Numbered from the stretch's first letter, positions 33,796-43,375 are shown. The stretch: 64,000 nt of DNA from Spirosoma terrae (GCF_010435915.1 NZ_JAAFZH010000005.1:248001-312000); one strand, 5' to 3'. Program-made: numbers and translations. The notes: generated by a model from the letters alone, not told the origin.

Positions 33796-35231
33796 ACCGT
33801 CAGTTGCTGATGAATAAGTAGTCCAATAGTTTTTAATCCCTGAGCAATACGTTCGTCAAAAGGCAGGCCGTAACTGAGTCGCATACAGTTGGTATACTGC
33901 GGTTGAAGGCTAAACAAACTGCCCGGCATAATACTAATCTTGTAGGGCGCCAGCTGATTAACCAGTTCCAGCGTATTCACCCTGGGATCGACTTCAACCC
34001 ATAACGTAAAGCCACCCTGTGGCTCGCTGATGCGTGTACCACTGGGAAAATGGGCTCGAATGGTCTGCTGGTAGCGTTGGCAGTTGCTTTTCAATCGCTG
34101 CCGGAGTCGGCGCAGATGTAACTCATACCGATCATTGGCCAGAAAGGTAGCTACCGCCTGCTGGGTAATACCCGGCGAGAAACCCGCCTGATACCGCTTG
34201 ACCTGAAGTAATTGATTGTAGTAGCGCCCCGGAGCTACCCAACCTACCCGGTAGCCAGGAGCCAGGGTTTTGCTCACAGACCCACACCACAAGACCCAGC
34301 CTTGCCGATCGAAAGCCTTGCAGGGCAGTGGACGATCAGGGGCAAAATGCAGATCACCGTAGAGGTCATCTTCGATGAGCGGAATCTGGTACGTCTCGAT
34401 CAACTGCACTAGCCGTTGTTTGTGAGTATTTGGCATGCAACAGCCGAGTGGATTGCTAAAGTTTGGCACCAGCAAACAGGCCTGTAGCTGCCCCTGTTGT
34501 AAATACCCTTCCAGCACATCCAGATCAACGCCCGTTCGAGGATCGGTTGGCAATTCGAGCACCTTCAGCCCCAGGGAGAGGATCGTTTGAAGAATCCCAA
34601 AATAAATGGGACTTTCTACCGCCACCGTATCGCCCGGCTGCGTAATAGTCTTTAGGCACAGGACCAGTGCCGCTGTACAGCCTTCGGTGGTGATAATCTG
34701 TTCGTCGGTGAGCTGACCTCCCCAGAATAAGGCGTACCGGGCAATTTGCCGACGTAGTGCCGCATTCCCTGCCATCCGTTCGTACTCAATGCCGCCGTTC
34801 GGGAGTTCGCGCTGGGCCTGCTGGATGGCCTTCGTTAACTTATCGACAGGCAACAGCGAGGGCGCTGGCATACTCAATGAAAACGGAAGCCAGCCCGGCT
34901 CCCGTTGCTGGTGCATGATCCTGTCGACTATCGATTCATGATCGGAAAGCGGAGTTTGGTGGGCCATGGCCTGGGGAGCCGACCGGCGCGGAACATCACC
35001 CATCCGTTCGACGAGCGTTCGGGCGTAGTAGCCCGATTGAGGCCTGGCTTCTACTAAGCCATCGGCTTCCAGACAATAGTAAGCCTGTTGCACCGTACTG
35101 ATGCTGACGCCGAGTTCCTGGCTAAGCATGCGAACGGAGGGCAGTTTGTCGCCCCCAGTTAGCATACCCATCCGCAACTTATCGCCAAGCTGACGAGCGA
35201 TCTGCTGATACTTGGGAATACTCAGACTCAT
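33792..35231 (-). CDS. MocR-type regulator: GntR HTH fused to class I aminotransferase fold
   Basis: A 479-residue regulator from the Met at 35231 (MSLSIPKYQQIARQLGDK); the frame stays open to 35315, but that extension would cover the control repeats. The winged HTH (LPSVRMLSQELGVSISTVQQAYYCLEADGLV region) is at about residues 30-75. A fold-type I PLP domain follows with the PLP Lys in WCGSVSKTLAPGYRVGWV. MocR proteins use PLP or an amino-compound adduct as effector and usually control the divergent gene, here a class V PLP enzyme. It is co-transcribed with the CocE hydrolase through an ATGA overlap. Confidence 0.9.
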   Translation of the reverse strand: MSLSIPKYQQIARQLGDKLRMGMLTGGDKLPSVRMLSQELGVSISTVQQAYYCLEADGLVEARPQSGYYARTLVERMGDVPRRSAPQAMAHQTPLSDHESIVDRIMHQQREPGWLPFSLSMPAPSLLPVDKLTKAIQQAQRELPNGGIEYERMAGNAALRRQIARYALFWGGQLTDEQIITTEGCTAALVLCLKTITQPGDTVAVESPIYFGILQTILSLGLKVLELPTDPRTGVDLDVLEGYLQQGQLQACLLVPNFSNPLGCCMPNTHKQRLVQLIETYQIPLIEDDLYGDLHFAPDRPLPCKAFDRQGWVLWCGSVSKTLAPGYRVGWVAPGRYYNQLLQVKRYQAGFSPGITQQAVATFLANDRYELHLRRLRQRLKSNCQRYQQTIRAHFPSGTRISEPQGGFTLWVEVDPRVNTLELVNQLAPYKISIMPGSLFSLQPQYTNCMRLSYGLPFDERIAQGLKTIGLLIHQQLTV

Positions 35232-35298
35232 GGACCTTAAGGAGTAACGAAATTCTGTTCTTTGGAGCAAAAGTAGCAGACGCATCTGTACGTATTGC

Positions 35299-35407
35299 CA
35301 TACAGATTTTTTCAAAATCTGTCATACAGTTTAACGGTAATCGTCAAGACCCGACGCAGTGAACTGTATGGGTGCGGAATCACAAAAGTGTATCTGTTTC
35401 CATACAG
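35299..35407. promoter_or_regulatory. Four CATACAG repeats in the MocR divergent promoter
   Basis: CATACAG occurs at 35299-35305, 35323-35329 and 35401-35407, with its complement CTGTATG at 35364-35370. All lie in the gap between mocR and the class V enzyme gene. The first two are direct repeats 24 bp apart. MocR/PdxR regulators are known to bind spaced direct repeats in such gaps, so these are candidate operators. Confidence 0.6.
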
Positions 35408-35429
35408 GTAAGTTCCGTTGTTTTGCCTC

Positions 35430-36629
35430 ATGCAATCTCAGACAACTTCCCATCTCAATATCACTCAACTGCGGGCGGATACACCGGGCTGCCAGGACAG
35501 CCTGTTTATGAATAGTGCCGGAGCTTCGTTAATGCCGCAGCCTGTCGTTCAGGCAATGCAGGATTATCTCCAGTTAGAAACCCAATTAGGCGGGTACGAA
35601 GTCGAACGGATGCAACAGGCACAGATCGCCAAGCTTTACGAGGAAACGGCTCGACTACTGAATACAAAGCCGGGCAATATTGCTTATGCCTACAGTGCTA
35701 CTGATGCTATGATTCAGGCCCTGTCGGCTATTCCATTTCGAGCCGGTGATACGATTCTGACCACCAACAATGATTACGTCTCCAACCAGTTGGCCTTTCT
35801 ATCGATGCAGCTGCGATTCGGGATTCGGCTGTTACGGGTCAACGATTTGCCAAACGGTGATCTTGATCTGACTCATTTAGACGAACTAATCCGGACATAT
35901 CGACCTGTGCTGGTCGCTATTACTCATATGCCGACCAACTCCGGCCTGGTTTTGCCTGCTGAAGAAGTGGGGAAACTCTGCCATGAATATGGCGTCTGGT
36001 ATCTGCTCGATGCGGCTCAGTCTGTGGGACAACTAACGCTCGACGTTAACCGCATTCAAGCCGACTTTCTGGTCGCAACGGGACGAAAGTTTCTGCGCGG
36101 CCCACGAAATACGGGATTTCTTTACGTATCGGATCGGGTACTGGAGGCCGGACTCTCCCCCTTATTCATTGACCGACGGGCCGCTACCTGGACAAGTCCG
36201 GAGACCTATACCTTGCAGACAAGTGCCCGCCGATTTGAACCACAGGAGATTTCGTTGCTCACAGTGGGATTAGCCGAAGCCGTTCACTACGCCAACCAGG
36301 TCGGAATTGACGCAATTTCCCAACAGAACCAAAACCTGATGCACCAGCTGCGAACGGGTCTGCAACAACTCGACGGCCTGACGTTGCTGGACTGGGGTTC
36401 CCAGCAAGGTAATATTCTGACCTTTCACACCATCCGCCAATCGCTCCCAACGCTGGAAGCTACGCTCAGGCGTGAACGAGTGTTCTTTACGACCCAGTAT
36501 TCGGCTTCCGCCCTGATCGACTTCCAGCGGAAGGGCGTAGATTGGTTGATCCGGTTGTCACCGCACTATTTCAATACGATGGACGAAATAGATGCCGTAG
36601 TAGATATACTTGCGCAGGCTTTAGGATAA
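35430..36629 (+). CDS. Class V aminotransferase-fold PLP enzyme
   Basis: A 399-residue PLP enzyme of the cysteine desulfurase / isopenicillin N epimerase-like group, from the Met at 35430 (MQSQTTSHLN). PLP contacts are visible in YLLDAAQSVGQLTLD (Asp to the pyridine N) and LVATGRKFLRGPRNTGFLYV (Schiff-base Lys). No active-site Cys typical of IscS is evident, so desulfurase activity is unlikely; lyase, epimerase or selenocysteine-lyase-like roles are possible. TTGTTTTG lies four bases before this ATG, supporting the start and a near-leaderless transcript. It is divergent from and probably regulated by MocR. Confidence 0.88.
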   Translation: MQSQTTSHLNITQLRADTPGCQDSLFMNSAGASLMPQPVVQAMQDYLQLETQLGGYEVERMQQAQIAKLYEETARLLNTKPGNIAYAYSATDAMIQALSAIPFRAGDTILTTNNDYVSNQLAFLSMQLRFGIRLLRVNDLPNGDLDLTHLDELIRTYRPVLVAITHMPTNSGLVLPAEEVGKLCHEYGVWYLLDAAQSVGQLTLDVNRIQADFLVATGRKFLRGPRNTGFLYVSDRVLEAGLSPLFIDRRAATWTSPETYTLQTSARRFEPQEISLLTVGLAEAVHYANQVGIDAISQQNQNLMHQLRTGLQQLDGLTLLDWGSQQGNILTFHTIRQSLPTLEATLRRERVFFTTQYSASALIDFQRKGVDWLIRLSPHYFNTMDEIDAVVDILAQALG

Positions 36630-36685
36630 CCTCGACTCTATTTCGTAAAATATCGGCTGCCTTTAGCCATAAACCAATCGAGCTT

Positions 36686-37267
36686 ATGCAGAATGATTAT
36701 TTAAAAAGTGTAATCAGTCAGTTTGAGTATTATAAGCTATTAGGTGAAAAAACCTTGGCTCAACTACCCGACGAGGCCTTTTTCTGGCAGTATAATGCGG
36801 AAAGCAACAGCATTGCTACGCTGGTGAAGCACCTTTGGGGGAATATGTTGAGTCGATGGACGGATTTTCTAGCAACCGATGGCGAAAAAAAATGGCGCGA
36901 TCGGGATGGCGAGTTCGTCAATGACCTTCAGTCCAGAGATGAAGTACTTCAGAAATGGCAAGAAGGCTGGCACGTTCTTTTAAAAACGCTTAAATCATTA
37001 CAAGAAGATGACTTAACTAAACTAATCTATATTCGACATCAGGGGCATACGGTTCAGGAAGCCATTAACCGGCAGTTAGCCCATTATCCGTATCATATTG
37101 GGCCACTGGTTTTTATTGGGAAAATGCTGGCTGACGATTGGGTTTCGCTCTCTATTCCCAGAGGTAAATCCATTCACTATAACGCCGACAAATTCGCGAA
37201 GCCAAAACGCAAGCAACATTTTACGGATGAATTTCTAAAACCGGATGAGCCCGCTTTAGACGATTGA
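36686..37267 (+). CDS. DinB-superfamily protein, DUF1572 type
   Basis: A 193-residue four-helix-bundle protein from the Met at 36686 (MQNDYLKSVISQFEYYK); the frame is open back to 36542, inside the upstream gene. Conserved positions include LVKHLWGNMLSRWTDFL, with the first metal His, and AHYPYHIGPLVFIGK, with the later His pair. DUF1572/DinB-like proteins can act as metal-dependent bacillithiol- or glutathione-type transferases, but most are uncharacterised. It is the first of three small cytoplasmic genes on the plus strand, with gaps of 18 and 14 bp. Confidence 0.85.
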   Translation: MQNDYLKSVISQFEYYKLLGEKTLAQLPDEAFFWQYNAESNSIATLVKHLWGNMLSRWTDFLATDGEKKWRDRDGEFVNDLQSRDEVLQKWQEGWHVLLKTLKSLQEDDLTKLIYIRHQGHTVQEAINRQLAHYPYHIGPLVFIGKMLADDWVSLSIPRGKSIHYNADKFAKPKRKQHFTDEFLKPDEPALDD

Positions 37268-37285
37268 ATAAAACCAGGAACCATC

Positions 37286-37666
37286 ATGACCCAAGAGGAA
37301 GCCCGTCAATTTGCTGATGAATGGATCAGTGCGTTTAATGCACACAACCTGACTGCCATTCTGGAACATTATGCTGATGAACTGGAGTTTTATTCTCCCT
37401 TTGTTCTGCTACTGAAGTTCAATGAATCAGGTTGTATTACCAGTAAACGTGACCTGGAACGCTATTTTGGGGTGGGGCTGCGTACTTACCCTGACCTGCA
37501 TTTTACCCTGCATAACGTTTTTGTGGGGATTAATACGCTGGTTATTTACTATACTTCAGTGAACGGCCGACTGGCCAGTGAAGTGTTTCACTTGAATGAG
37601 CTTGGTAAGGCCGAAAAGGTATTTTGCCACTACGCGATCGATAAAACTTCTCCTGAAAACAATTAA
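37286..37666 (+). CDS. SnoaL-like / NTF2-fold protein
   Basis: A 126-residue protein with the cone-shaped NTF2 fold pattern: EEARQFADEWISAFNAHNLTAILEHYADELEFYSP at the start and EVFHLNELGKAEKVFCHYA at the end. SnoaL-like proteins range from cyclases to isomerases to non-enzymatic binders. It lies between two DinB-like genes and is likely co-transcribed with them. The function is unknown. Confidence 0.85.
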   Translation: MTQEEARQFADEWISAFNAHNLTAILEHYADELEFYSPFVLLLKFNESGCITSKRDLERYFGVGLRTYPDLHFTLHNVFVGINTLVIYYTSVNGRLASEVFHLNELGKAEKVFCHYAIDKTSPENN

Positions 37667-37680
37667 TGTAATCTCCTTTT

Positions 37681-38109
37681 ATGAGCGATAGTGACCTACT
37701 GGCTCATGCCATCGGCGCATTAGCCTACCGCTTTACTGTAGCGATCTCAGGTTGTTCTGAAAGCTTTGGGAATTATAAAATTAGCAGTCATACCCGAAGC
37801 CCAACGGAGATACTCAATCACATGTATGATTTGGTAATCAAAACGATGACGATGATTCAGGAAGGTCATTTTAATTGTCCGCCACCTGAAATACTGAGTT
37901 TTGACAGTGAGTATAACCGCTTGGTTGAGGGACTACAGGAGCTACGAGAAATAGTAAAAACCGTACCGATTGCGGATGACGTTTGTAAACGATTGTTACA
38001 AGGTCCGATTCTGGATATCGCCACTCATATTGGTCAACTAGCTATGCTGAATGGATTAAATGGGAATAAAATCCCTAAAGAAAATTATTATATAGCTGAC
38101 ATCAACTAA
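37681..38109 (+). CDS. DinB-like small protein
   Basis: A 142-residue protein with a helical-bundle pattern. SPTEILNHMYDLVIKTM carries a His near residue 47, and GPILDIATHIGQLAMLNGLNG has the later His typical of DinB-like proteins. It ends with the IPKENYY segment common to this subgroup. Third gene of the small cluster. The role is unknown; thiol-dependent detoxification is a family-based guess. Confidence 0.8.
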   Translation: MSDSDLLAHAIGALAYRFTVAISGCSESFGNYKISSHTRSPTEILNHMYDLVIKTMTMIQEGHFNCPPPEILSFDSEYNRLVEGLQELREIVKTVPIADDVCKRLLQGPILDIATHIGQLAMLNGLNGNKIPKENYYIADIN

Positions 38110-38195
38110 AGAATGACTGATTGTTTCCGTTACGTTCTCACTAGAGGTCCCTAAAATTCAGATGACTCATGTTCGTAGAAAGGAGACCGATCGTC

Positions 38196-39098
38196 CTAAG
38201 CCGGAAAACGAATACCGGTCGCTTCTTCCGCCAGTTGCCATAGGCGAGTGGCGGTGGTTTCATCCAGCGCATTATCAGCATAGTCGAACTTGACGGGGTA
38301 ACCGCGATAACCCCCGTCCTGGTCCGGGCTGTAGAAATCAGCGCCTTGTACATCGGGCATCGTGGCTGCATACAGGCTTGGCAAGGCTCCTTGCCAGGGT
38401 TCCATTAAGTCACCAATGCGCTGAACGGCGGCATCGTACTCGGCCTGATTCATATGTCTGGATAAGTCCGTGCTGTTGGCACCAGGCTGGACGGCAACCG
38501 ATAGCACAGCGTCGCCCACCTGCCTGATCCGTCGGTCTAACTCAAGTGTCAGTAGAATATTGGCCAGCTTGCTCTGGCTGTATTCTCGATACGTATCGTA
38601 CGATTGTTCGGAATGCAGATTATTGAAATCGATCTGCCCCCGCAGATACGCCATGCTGCTGACCGTAACAACACGAGAACCAGGAGTTGCTTTGAGTAGG
38701 GGATACAGATAGCCTGTCAAGGCGAAATGACCGATAAAGTTTATGCCAAATTGTAACTCAAAACCTTCTTCTGTTTTCAATTCGGGGCAATACATTACCC
38801 CGGCATTATTGATCAGTACGTCCAGGCGGTTATGCGTTCGACTGAATTGGTCGGCCATATTTTTGACAGATGTCAGACTGGCCAGATCCAGTATGGCGGT
38901 TTCAATAGTTCCTGATCCGGCTTGTTGCCGGATGGCTTCGGCGGCTTTGTCCGCTTTTTCCTGATCGCGGCACGCAAGAATTACGGTTGCTCCGGCTTTG
39001 TATAGAGCCAGGGCGGTTTCATAGCCAATGCCCGTGTTGCCGCCCGTTACGATGATCGTTTTGCCCGTCTGAGCAGGCATATCATTTGTTGTCCACAT
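38196..39098 (-). CDS. SDR-family oxidoreductase, retinol dehydrogenase-like
   Basis: A 300-residue NAD(P)-dependent reductase. The cofactor motif VTGGNTGIGYE is at residues 17-27, followed by NNAGVMY, catalytic Ser in VTVSSMAY and Tyr-x3-Lys in EYSQSKLAN. It is downstream of an AraC regulator on the same strand (81-bp gap) and probably under its control. The substrate is unknown. Confidence 0.9.
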   Translation of the reverse strand: MWTTNDMPAQTGKTIIVTGGNTGIGYETALALYKAGATVILACRDQEKADKAAEAIRQQAGSGTIETAILDLASLTSVKNMADQFSRTHNRLDVLINNAGVMYCPELKTEEGFELQFGINFIGHFALTGYLYPLLKATPGSRVVTVSSMAYLRGQIDFNNLHSEQSYDTYREYSQSKLANILLTLELDRRIRQVGDAVLSVAVQPGANSTDLSRHMNQAEYDAAVQRIGDLMEPWQGALPSLYAATMPDVQGADFYSPDQDGGYRGYPVKFDYADNALDETTATRLWQLAEEATGIRFPA

Positions 39099-39179
39099 AC
39101 TTGTCTGGTTTTATGGACACAAAGTTCGGGGTATAGGCGCGGAGAAGAGGTATAAAAACGAAACGGAAAACTATAAAAA

Positions 39180-40076
39180 TCAATCGACCCTGAATGCTTT
39201 TGGGGTAATGCCTGTCCGTTTCTTAAAAAAGGCAGAAAAGTGATTTGGCTCCTGAAAAGCCAGACTCCAGGCAATTTCGTTGATGGTCCAGTCGGTGGTT
39301 TTGAGCAAAATTTTAGCTTCCTGCAAGATTCGTTCGTTAATATGCTGGATGGTTGTCTGGCCCGTTTGTTCTTTCAAAGCTTTGTTGAGATGATTAACAT
39401 GAATGTTCAATTGTTGTGCAAAGCCCGATGGCGTACTGATCTGAATAACCTGGTTAGAAAGGTCGATTGGGAACTGTCGTTCCAGTAATTCCAAGAAAAT
39501 GGCTGTAATACGTTCGTTCGCATTGGATTGGGTTGTTGCTGAGGCTTCGGTAGGGTGCCGCTTCTGGGCCCCGTGAATGACCTCCATCAGCAGATTTCGT
39601 ATCAGATCGTATTTGTAACTATAAGAGCCAGCCAGTTCTTCCTCCATTCGCAAGAATAGTTGTCGAAAGAATAGGGCATCGGTTTCTGATAGCATCAGCA
39701 CACCCAATTCAGTATGCTGAAACACGGGAAAAGCTTTTATATCCCCCATCTGGCTCAGAAACGCTTCGGTAAAAATGCATATATAGCCTGTCTGTTCTTC
39801 TGTTACTCGCTCCCACAAATACGGCATCATTGGATTGGTGAACACCAGACTAGTGCCTTGAATATCAAAGGTTTTATCGGCGTAGAAAATGCGATTCTTA
39901 CCCGTGATCAGGCTGATTTTGAAAAAATTACGTCGACTGTAATTGGCCTGCTTATGATCGGGTGACAATACGTCTTCAATTCGGAACATATTAAAGTGCC
40001 CTGCTTCGCCAAGTAGTAGTTGGAGGGGTTGCTGGATACGTTCGTAGAAGCTGTCGATTGTTGTGAAGTCAGGCAT
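39180..40076 (-). CDS. AraC-family transcriptional regulator
   Basis: A 298-residue regulator. The N-terminal cupin-like sensor (FFKISLITGKNRIFYADKTF, SLVFTNPMMPYLW) is followed by a C-terminal double HTH (FAQQLNIHVNHLNKALKEQTGQ and INEIAWSLAFQEPNHFSAFFKKRTGITPKAF over both helices). It lies upstream of the SDR gene on the same strand, repeating the AraC-oxidoreductase layout seen at 20280-22195. Confidence 0.9.
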   Translation of the reverse strand: MPDFTTIDSFYERIQQPLQLLLGEAGHFNMFRIEDVLSPDHKQANYSRRNFFKISLITGKNRIFYADKTFDIQGTSLVFTNPMMPYLWERVTEEQTGYICIFTEAFLSQMGDIKAFPVFQHTELGVLMLSETDALFFRQLFLRMEEELAGSYSYKYDLIRNLLMEVIHGAQKRHPTEASATTQSNANERITAIFLELLERQFPIDLSNQVIQISTPSGFAQQLNIHVNHLNKALKEQTGQTTIQHINERILQEAKILLKTTDWTINEIAWSLAFQEPNHFSAFFKKRTGITPKAFRVD

Positions 40077-40467
40077 AGAAACGATTTAATTGTCTACAAG
40101 CAACGAGGCAAAGCCTCTGTATGTGCTGGAAAGGATCATGGCTTTTCAGGGTCAAACATACAAAAAACAAGTTTTGGTGAATGTAGTCTTAGCTCAAACG
40201 TTCACGACCCATAGCCTGAAAAGAATGCACGATCAGTATGGACGGTTCTACTATGGGCGATAGGCCAGATGCCGGCCCTCCAACCAGTAAATGATAGTCT
40301 CTATGAACTGGGGGCGAATTAGTCTTTAAGAAGTTAATCTGCTTTAGGCCTATCAACAGCCGTTTACGCTGGCAGATCTACCCAATACGCCTGGAAATGT
40401 CCGGCAGCTCAATTGTTACCATATCCCTTATTTTTCAGCGCTATTTTTCGGGAAATGTATTTCTGGT
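40077..40467. other. Divergent intergenic region
   Basis: About 390 bp between the AraC gene (leftward) and the esterase-GH9 gene (rightward). I see no RNA gene, no convincing small ORF and no exact TAnnTTTG box. Promoters for both genes should lie here. Confidence 0.4.
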
Positions 40468-43362
40468 ATGATATCTGTAAAAGACGGGGTTGTTATAGGT
40501 TGGTTTTGGTTGCTAATGTGCCCGCTTGTTTGTGCCCAAACAGCGGTAAATGGGTCCGGCAATCTACAATCAGGAGGAAGAACGCGAACGTTTCGATTTC
40601 ATCTGCCAACAAATCAGCCAAAAGACAACCTTCCCGTGCTCATTGCCTATCATGGTGATGGCGGTAGTGGGGCTAGCTTTCAGTCGTATGCTGGTTTCGA
40701 CGCAATGGCAGACGCTCAACAGTTTATAGTGGTCTATCCCGACGCCGTTACCGTTGGGGGTGGTATTCAGTTCAATAAATACGCTGATAACAAACCGGGA
40801 TTTGGTTCTGCTGGTGATACCAATGGGCCTAATCCGGCCGACCCCAACGCGCCTGACGACATACTGTTTACATCGGATCTGATCGATTATTTATTTCAAA
40901 ACTATCGTATCAATCGTAATCGGGTATACGTAACTGGGCATTCGGGCGGGGGATTTATGTGTTATTTTTTGAGTATGGCTCTGCCCAATAAAATAGCCGC
41001 TTTTGCGCCGGTTGCCGCCAATTTGTGGGGGAACAATAGCTTTCTGAATGGCTATTTCAATGCTGCCAATTACAAGCCGGTTCCTATGCTTCATATCCAT
41101 AGCAAAGGCGATCCGACTGTTCAGAGTCCGATTGTGCCCTATCCCAAAACGCCCGCCTTTGTGTGGCCATTATCCAATTATGCGTATCTGAATTGCGGTA
41201 ATGGAAGTACCTATTCGACGGCAGCTGTCAATCCGAATGTGGATTCGCTGACATTTTGTGGCTCGAACAAAAAGATTGTGATGATGATGACGAAGGATGC
41301 GTCGCATGGATGGAGTACGCTGTTTAACGTGCCGCAAACGATCTGGAATTTTGTCAAAACGTATCAGCTTACTACGTTTCCCGAAGTCGATAACCATCTG
41401 AAAATCGATCAGTTCGGGTATTTGCCGCTGGCGAAAAAAATAGCGGTGATCAGTAGTCCGCAAACGGGCTATAATTCGTCAGAAACATTCACGCCATCCA
41501 CCTACTACCAGATTCGTAAATCGGGTAATAATGCGGTCGTGTTACGTGGGTCGCCGACCGCCTGGAACGGTGGCGCTACGCATGCGCAATCGGGCGACAA
41601 AGTATGGTGGTTCGATTTTTCGCAGCTTCAAACGGCGGGGAGTTACTACGTCTACGATTCGCTGCGAAACAAACGGTCGTATACGTTCGAGATCGGAAAT
41701 GACGTCTACAAAAACGTAGTAAAGCAAACAGCCCGTGTGTTTTTTTATCAACGTAGCGGATTTGCCAAACAGACGCCTTATGCCGGAAGTCCCTGGACCG
41801 ATGGAGCGGCTTTTCTGGGTCCGCAGCAGGATACTGATTGTCGGTTAGTTACGAATACCAACGCATCGACGTCTAAAAATTTGCGGGGAGGCTGGTTCGA
41901 TGCGGGCGATTACAACAAATACGTACCGTTTACGTATGGCCCGCTGGTGGATATGATGCTGGCCTATGAGGATAATCCTGCCGTGTGGACTGACGATTTT
42001 TCCATTCCCGAATCTGGGAATGGAGTTCCTGATCTGCTCGACGAGGCAAAATGGGAGCTGGACTGGCTGCTACGTATGCAGCAGCCGAATGGCTCACTGT
42101 TACACAAGGTGTCGGTAACGGATTTCAGTGCTACGTCTCCGCCGAGTGCCGATGCGCACCCTCGTCGGTACGGCGCGGCCAGCACCGATGCTACATCGAC
42201 CGGAGCCGCCGTGTTCGCCCTGGCTGCGATTCAGTTTAAGAAGCTAAGCAATCCGGCTTATCAACGATATACTGATACGTTGCAGATGGCTGCAATCAAT
42301 GCGTTCAACTGGGCGAATGCCAATCCGAACGTAGTGTTTTCAAATACGGGTTTTCAGAGTGTCGATGCCACGATCGATGCCCACGGTCGGCTGGCGCGAC
42401 GAGTAGCGGCTGCGGCCTTCCTCTACGTACTGACGGGAAATGCTACGTATCGAACCTTTTTTGACGCAAACTACACCCAGATTCACCTGATGCAGTGGAG
42501 CTATGCTTATCCGTTTGAATCGACCTATCAGGACGCTCTGCTTTACTACGCCCGGTCGTCGGGGGCAACCGCCAGTGTGAAAAACGCCATCCTGACTACG
42601 TATTCGAATAGCCTTAAAACAAACAATGCCGAAAACCTGCCCGCCTATCTGAATAAAACAGACGCCTATCGGGCTTTTCTGGACGATCGGAACTACACCT
42701 GGGGCAGTAACGAGACCAAAGCCCATCAGGGAACTATGTTCTTTGTTATGAATAACTACAACCTGGACAACGCAAACAAGACTAACTATCAGGATGCAGG
42801 CATGGGGTTTGTTCATTACCTCCACGGCGTTAATCCTACAGCCTATTGTTATCTTACCAATATGACTCGCTTTGGAGGTGAGTTTTCGGTGCCGACCATG
42901 TATCACAGCTGGTTTGGGGATGGTACTGTTTTTGATGTCAATCCTCCGCCTGCTTTTCTGATGGGCGGAGCTAACCCAACGTACATACCTGATCCTGCCT
43001 ATACGGGTCCCGTAATTTCGCCCCCGCAGAACCAGCCCGTACAGAAATCCTACAAAGCCTGGAATACATCGTATCCAGAAAACTCCTGGCAGTTGAATGA
43101 ACCTGCCATTTATTCGCAGGCTGCGTATCTGCGCTTGCTGGCCCAATCGATGTGTTACACGGATGTCGTTACCAGCGTGAAGTCGGGCAATTGGACCGAT
43201 CCGCTGACGTGGGCCTGTGGGCGTGTGCCTACTCTGACGGATAACGTAATTATTCAATCGGGTAACGTAGTGTCTGTGGCTGGAACCGTGCAGGCCAGGA
43301 GCGTTACGTTACGGGGGACTATTTCGTATGTGAGTACAGGAAAAGTACAGCTAGGGTTGTAG
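40468..43362 (+). CDS. Secreted bifunctional protein: CE1-like esterase fused to GH9 cellulase
   Basis: A 964-residue exported protein with a signal peptide (VVIGWFWLLMCPLVCAQ). Residues about 25-300 form a PHB-depolymerase/feruloyl-esterase-like alpha/beta-hydrolase: HGDGGSGASF oxyanion region, nucleophile Ser in YVTGHSGGGFMCYF near residue 158, and catalytic His near 281 in DASHGWSTLF. A CelD_N domain starts near 310 (LKIDQFGYLPLAKKIAVI). The GH9 domain follows, with catalytic Asp in GGWFDAGDYNKYV near 478 and general-acid Glu in SWQLNEPAIYSQ near 878. The last 60 residues (SGNWTDPLTWACGRVP onward) form a small C-terminal module seen in secreted proteins of this group; no T9SS type A domain is recognisable. 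It may de-esterify and cleave plant cell-wall glycan in one polypeptide. Confidence 0.9.
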   Translation: MISVKDGVVIGWFWLLMCPLVCAQTAVNGSGNLQSGGRTRTFRFHLPTNQPKDNLPVLIAYHGDGGSGASFQSYAGFDAMADAQQFIVVYPDAVTVGGGIQFNKYADNKPGFGSAGDTNGPNPADPNAPDDILFTSDLIDYLFQNYRINRNRVYVTGHSGGGFMCYFLSMALPNKIAAFAPVAANLWGNNSFLNGYFNAANYKPVPMLHIHSKGDPTVQSPIVPYPKTPAFVWPLSNYAYLNCGNGSTYSTAAVNPNVDSLTFCGSNKKIVMMMTKDASHGWSTLFNVPQTIWNFVKTYQLTTFPEVDNHLKIDQFGYLPLAKKIAVISSPQTGYNSSETFTPSTYYQIRKSGNNAVVLRGSPTAWNGGATHAQSGDKVWWFDFSQLQTAGSYYVYDSLRNKRSYTFEIGNDVYKNVVKQTARVFFYQRSGFAKQTPYAGSPWTDGAAFLGPQQDTDCRLVTNTNASTSKNLRGGWFDAGDYNKYVPFTYGPLVDMMLAYEDNPAVWTDDFSIPESGNGVPDLLDEAKWELDWLLRMQQPNGSLLHKVSVTDFSATSPPSADAHPRRYGAASTDATSTGAAVFALAAIQFKKLSNPAYQRYTDTLQMAAINAFNWANANPNVVFSNTGFQSVDATIDAHGRLARRVAAAAFLYVLTGNATYRTFFDANYTQIHLMQWSYAYPFESTYQDALLYYARSSGATASVKNAILTTYSNSLKTNNAENLPAYLNKTDAYRAFLDDRNYTWGSNETKAHQGTMFFVMNNYNLDNANKTNYQDAGMGFVHYLHGVNPTAYCYLTNMTRFGGEFSVPTMYHSWFGDGTVFDVNPPPAFLMGGANPTYIPDPAYTGPVISPPQNQPVQKSYKAWNTSYPENSWQLNEPAIYSQAAYLRLLAQSMCYTDVVTSVKSGNWTDPLTWACGRVPTLTDNVIIQSGNVVSVAGTVQARSVTLRGTISYVSTGKVQLGL

Positions 43363-43375
43363 CTGTAGCCTGGAC

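Noticed and set aside
35430-36629. Cysteine desulfurase (IscS/SufS)
   Set aside because: The class V fold is clear, but no active-site Cys loop and no Fe-S assembly neighbours are present.
42340-43257. 305-codon minus-strand open frame
   Set aside because: Antisense to the well-supported GH9 part of the esterase fusion. No domain motif was recognised.
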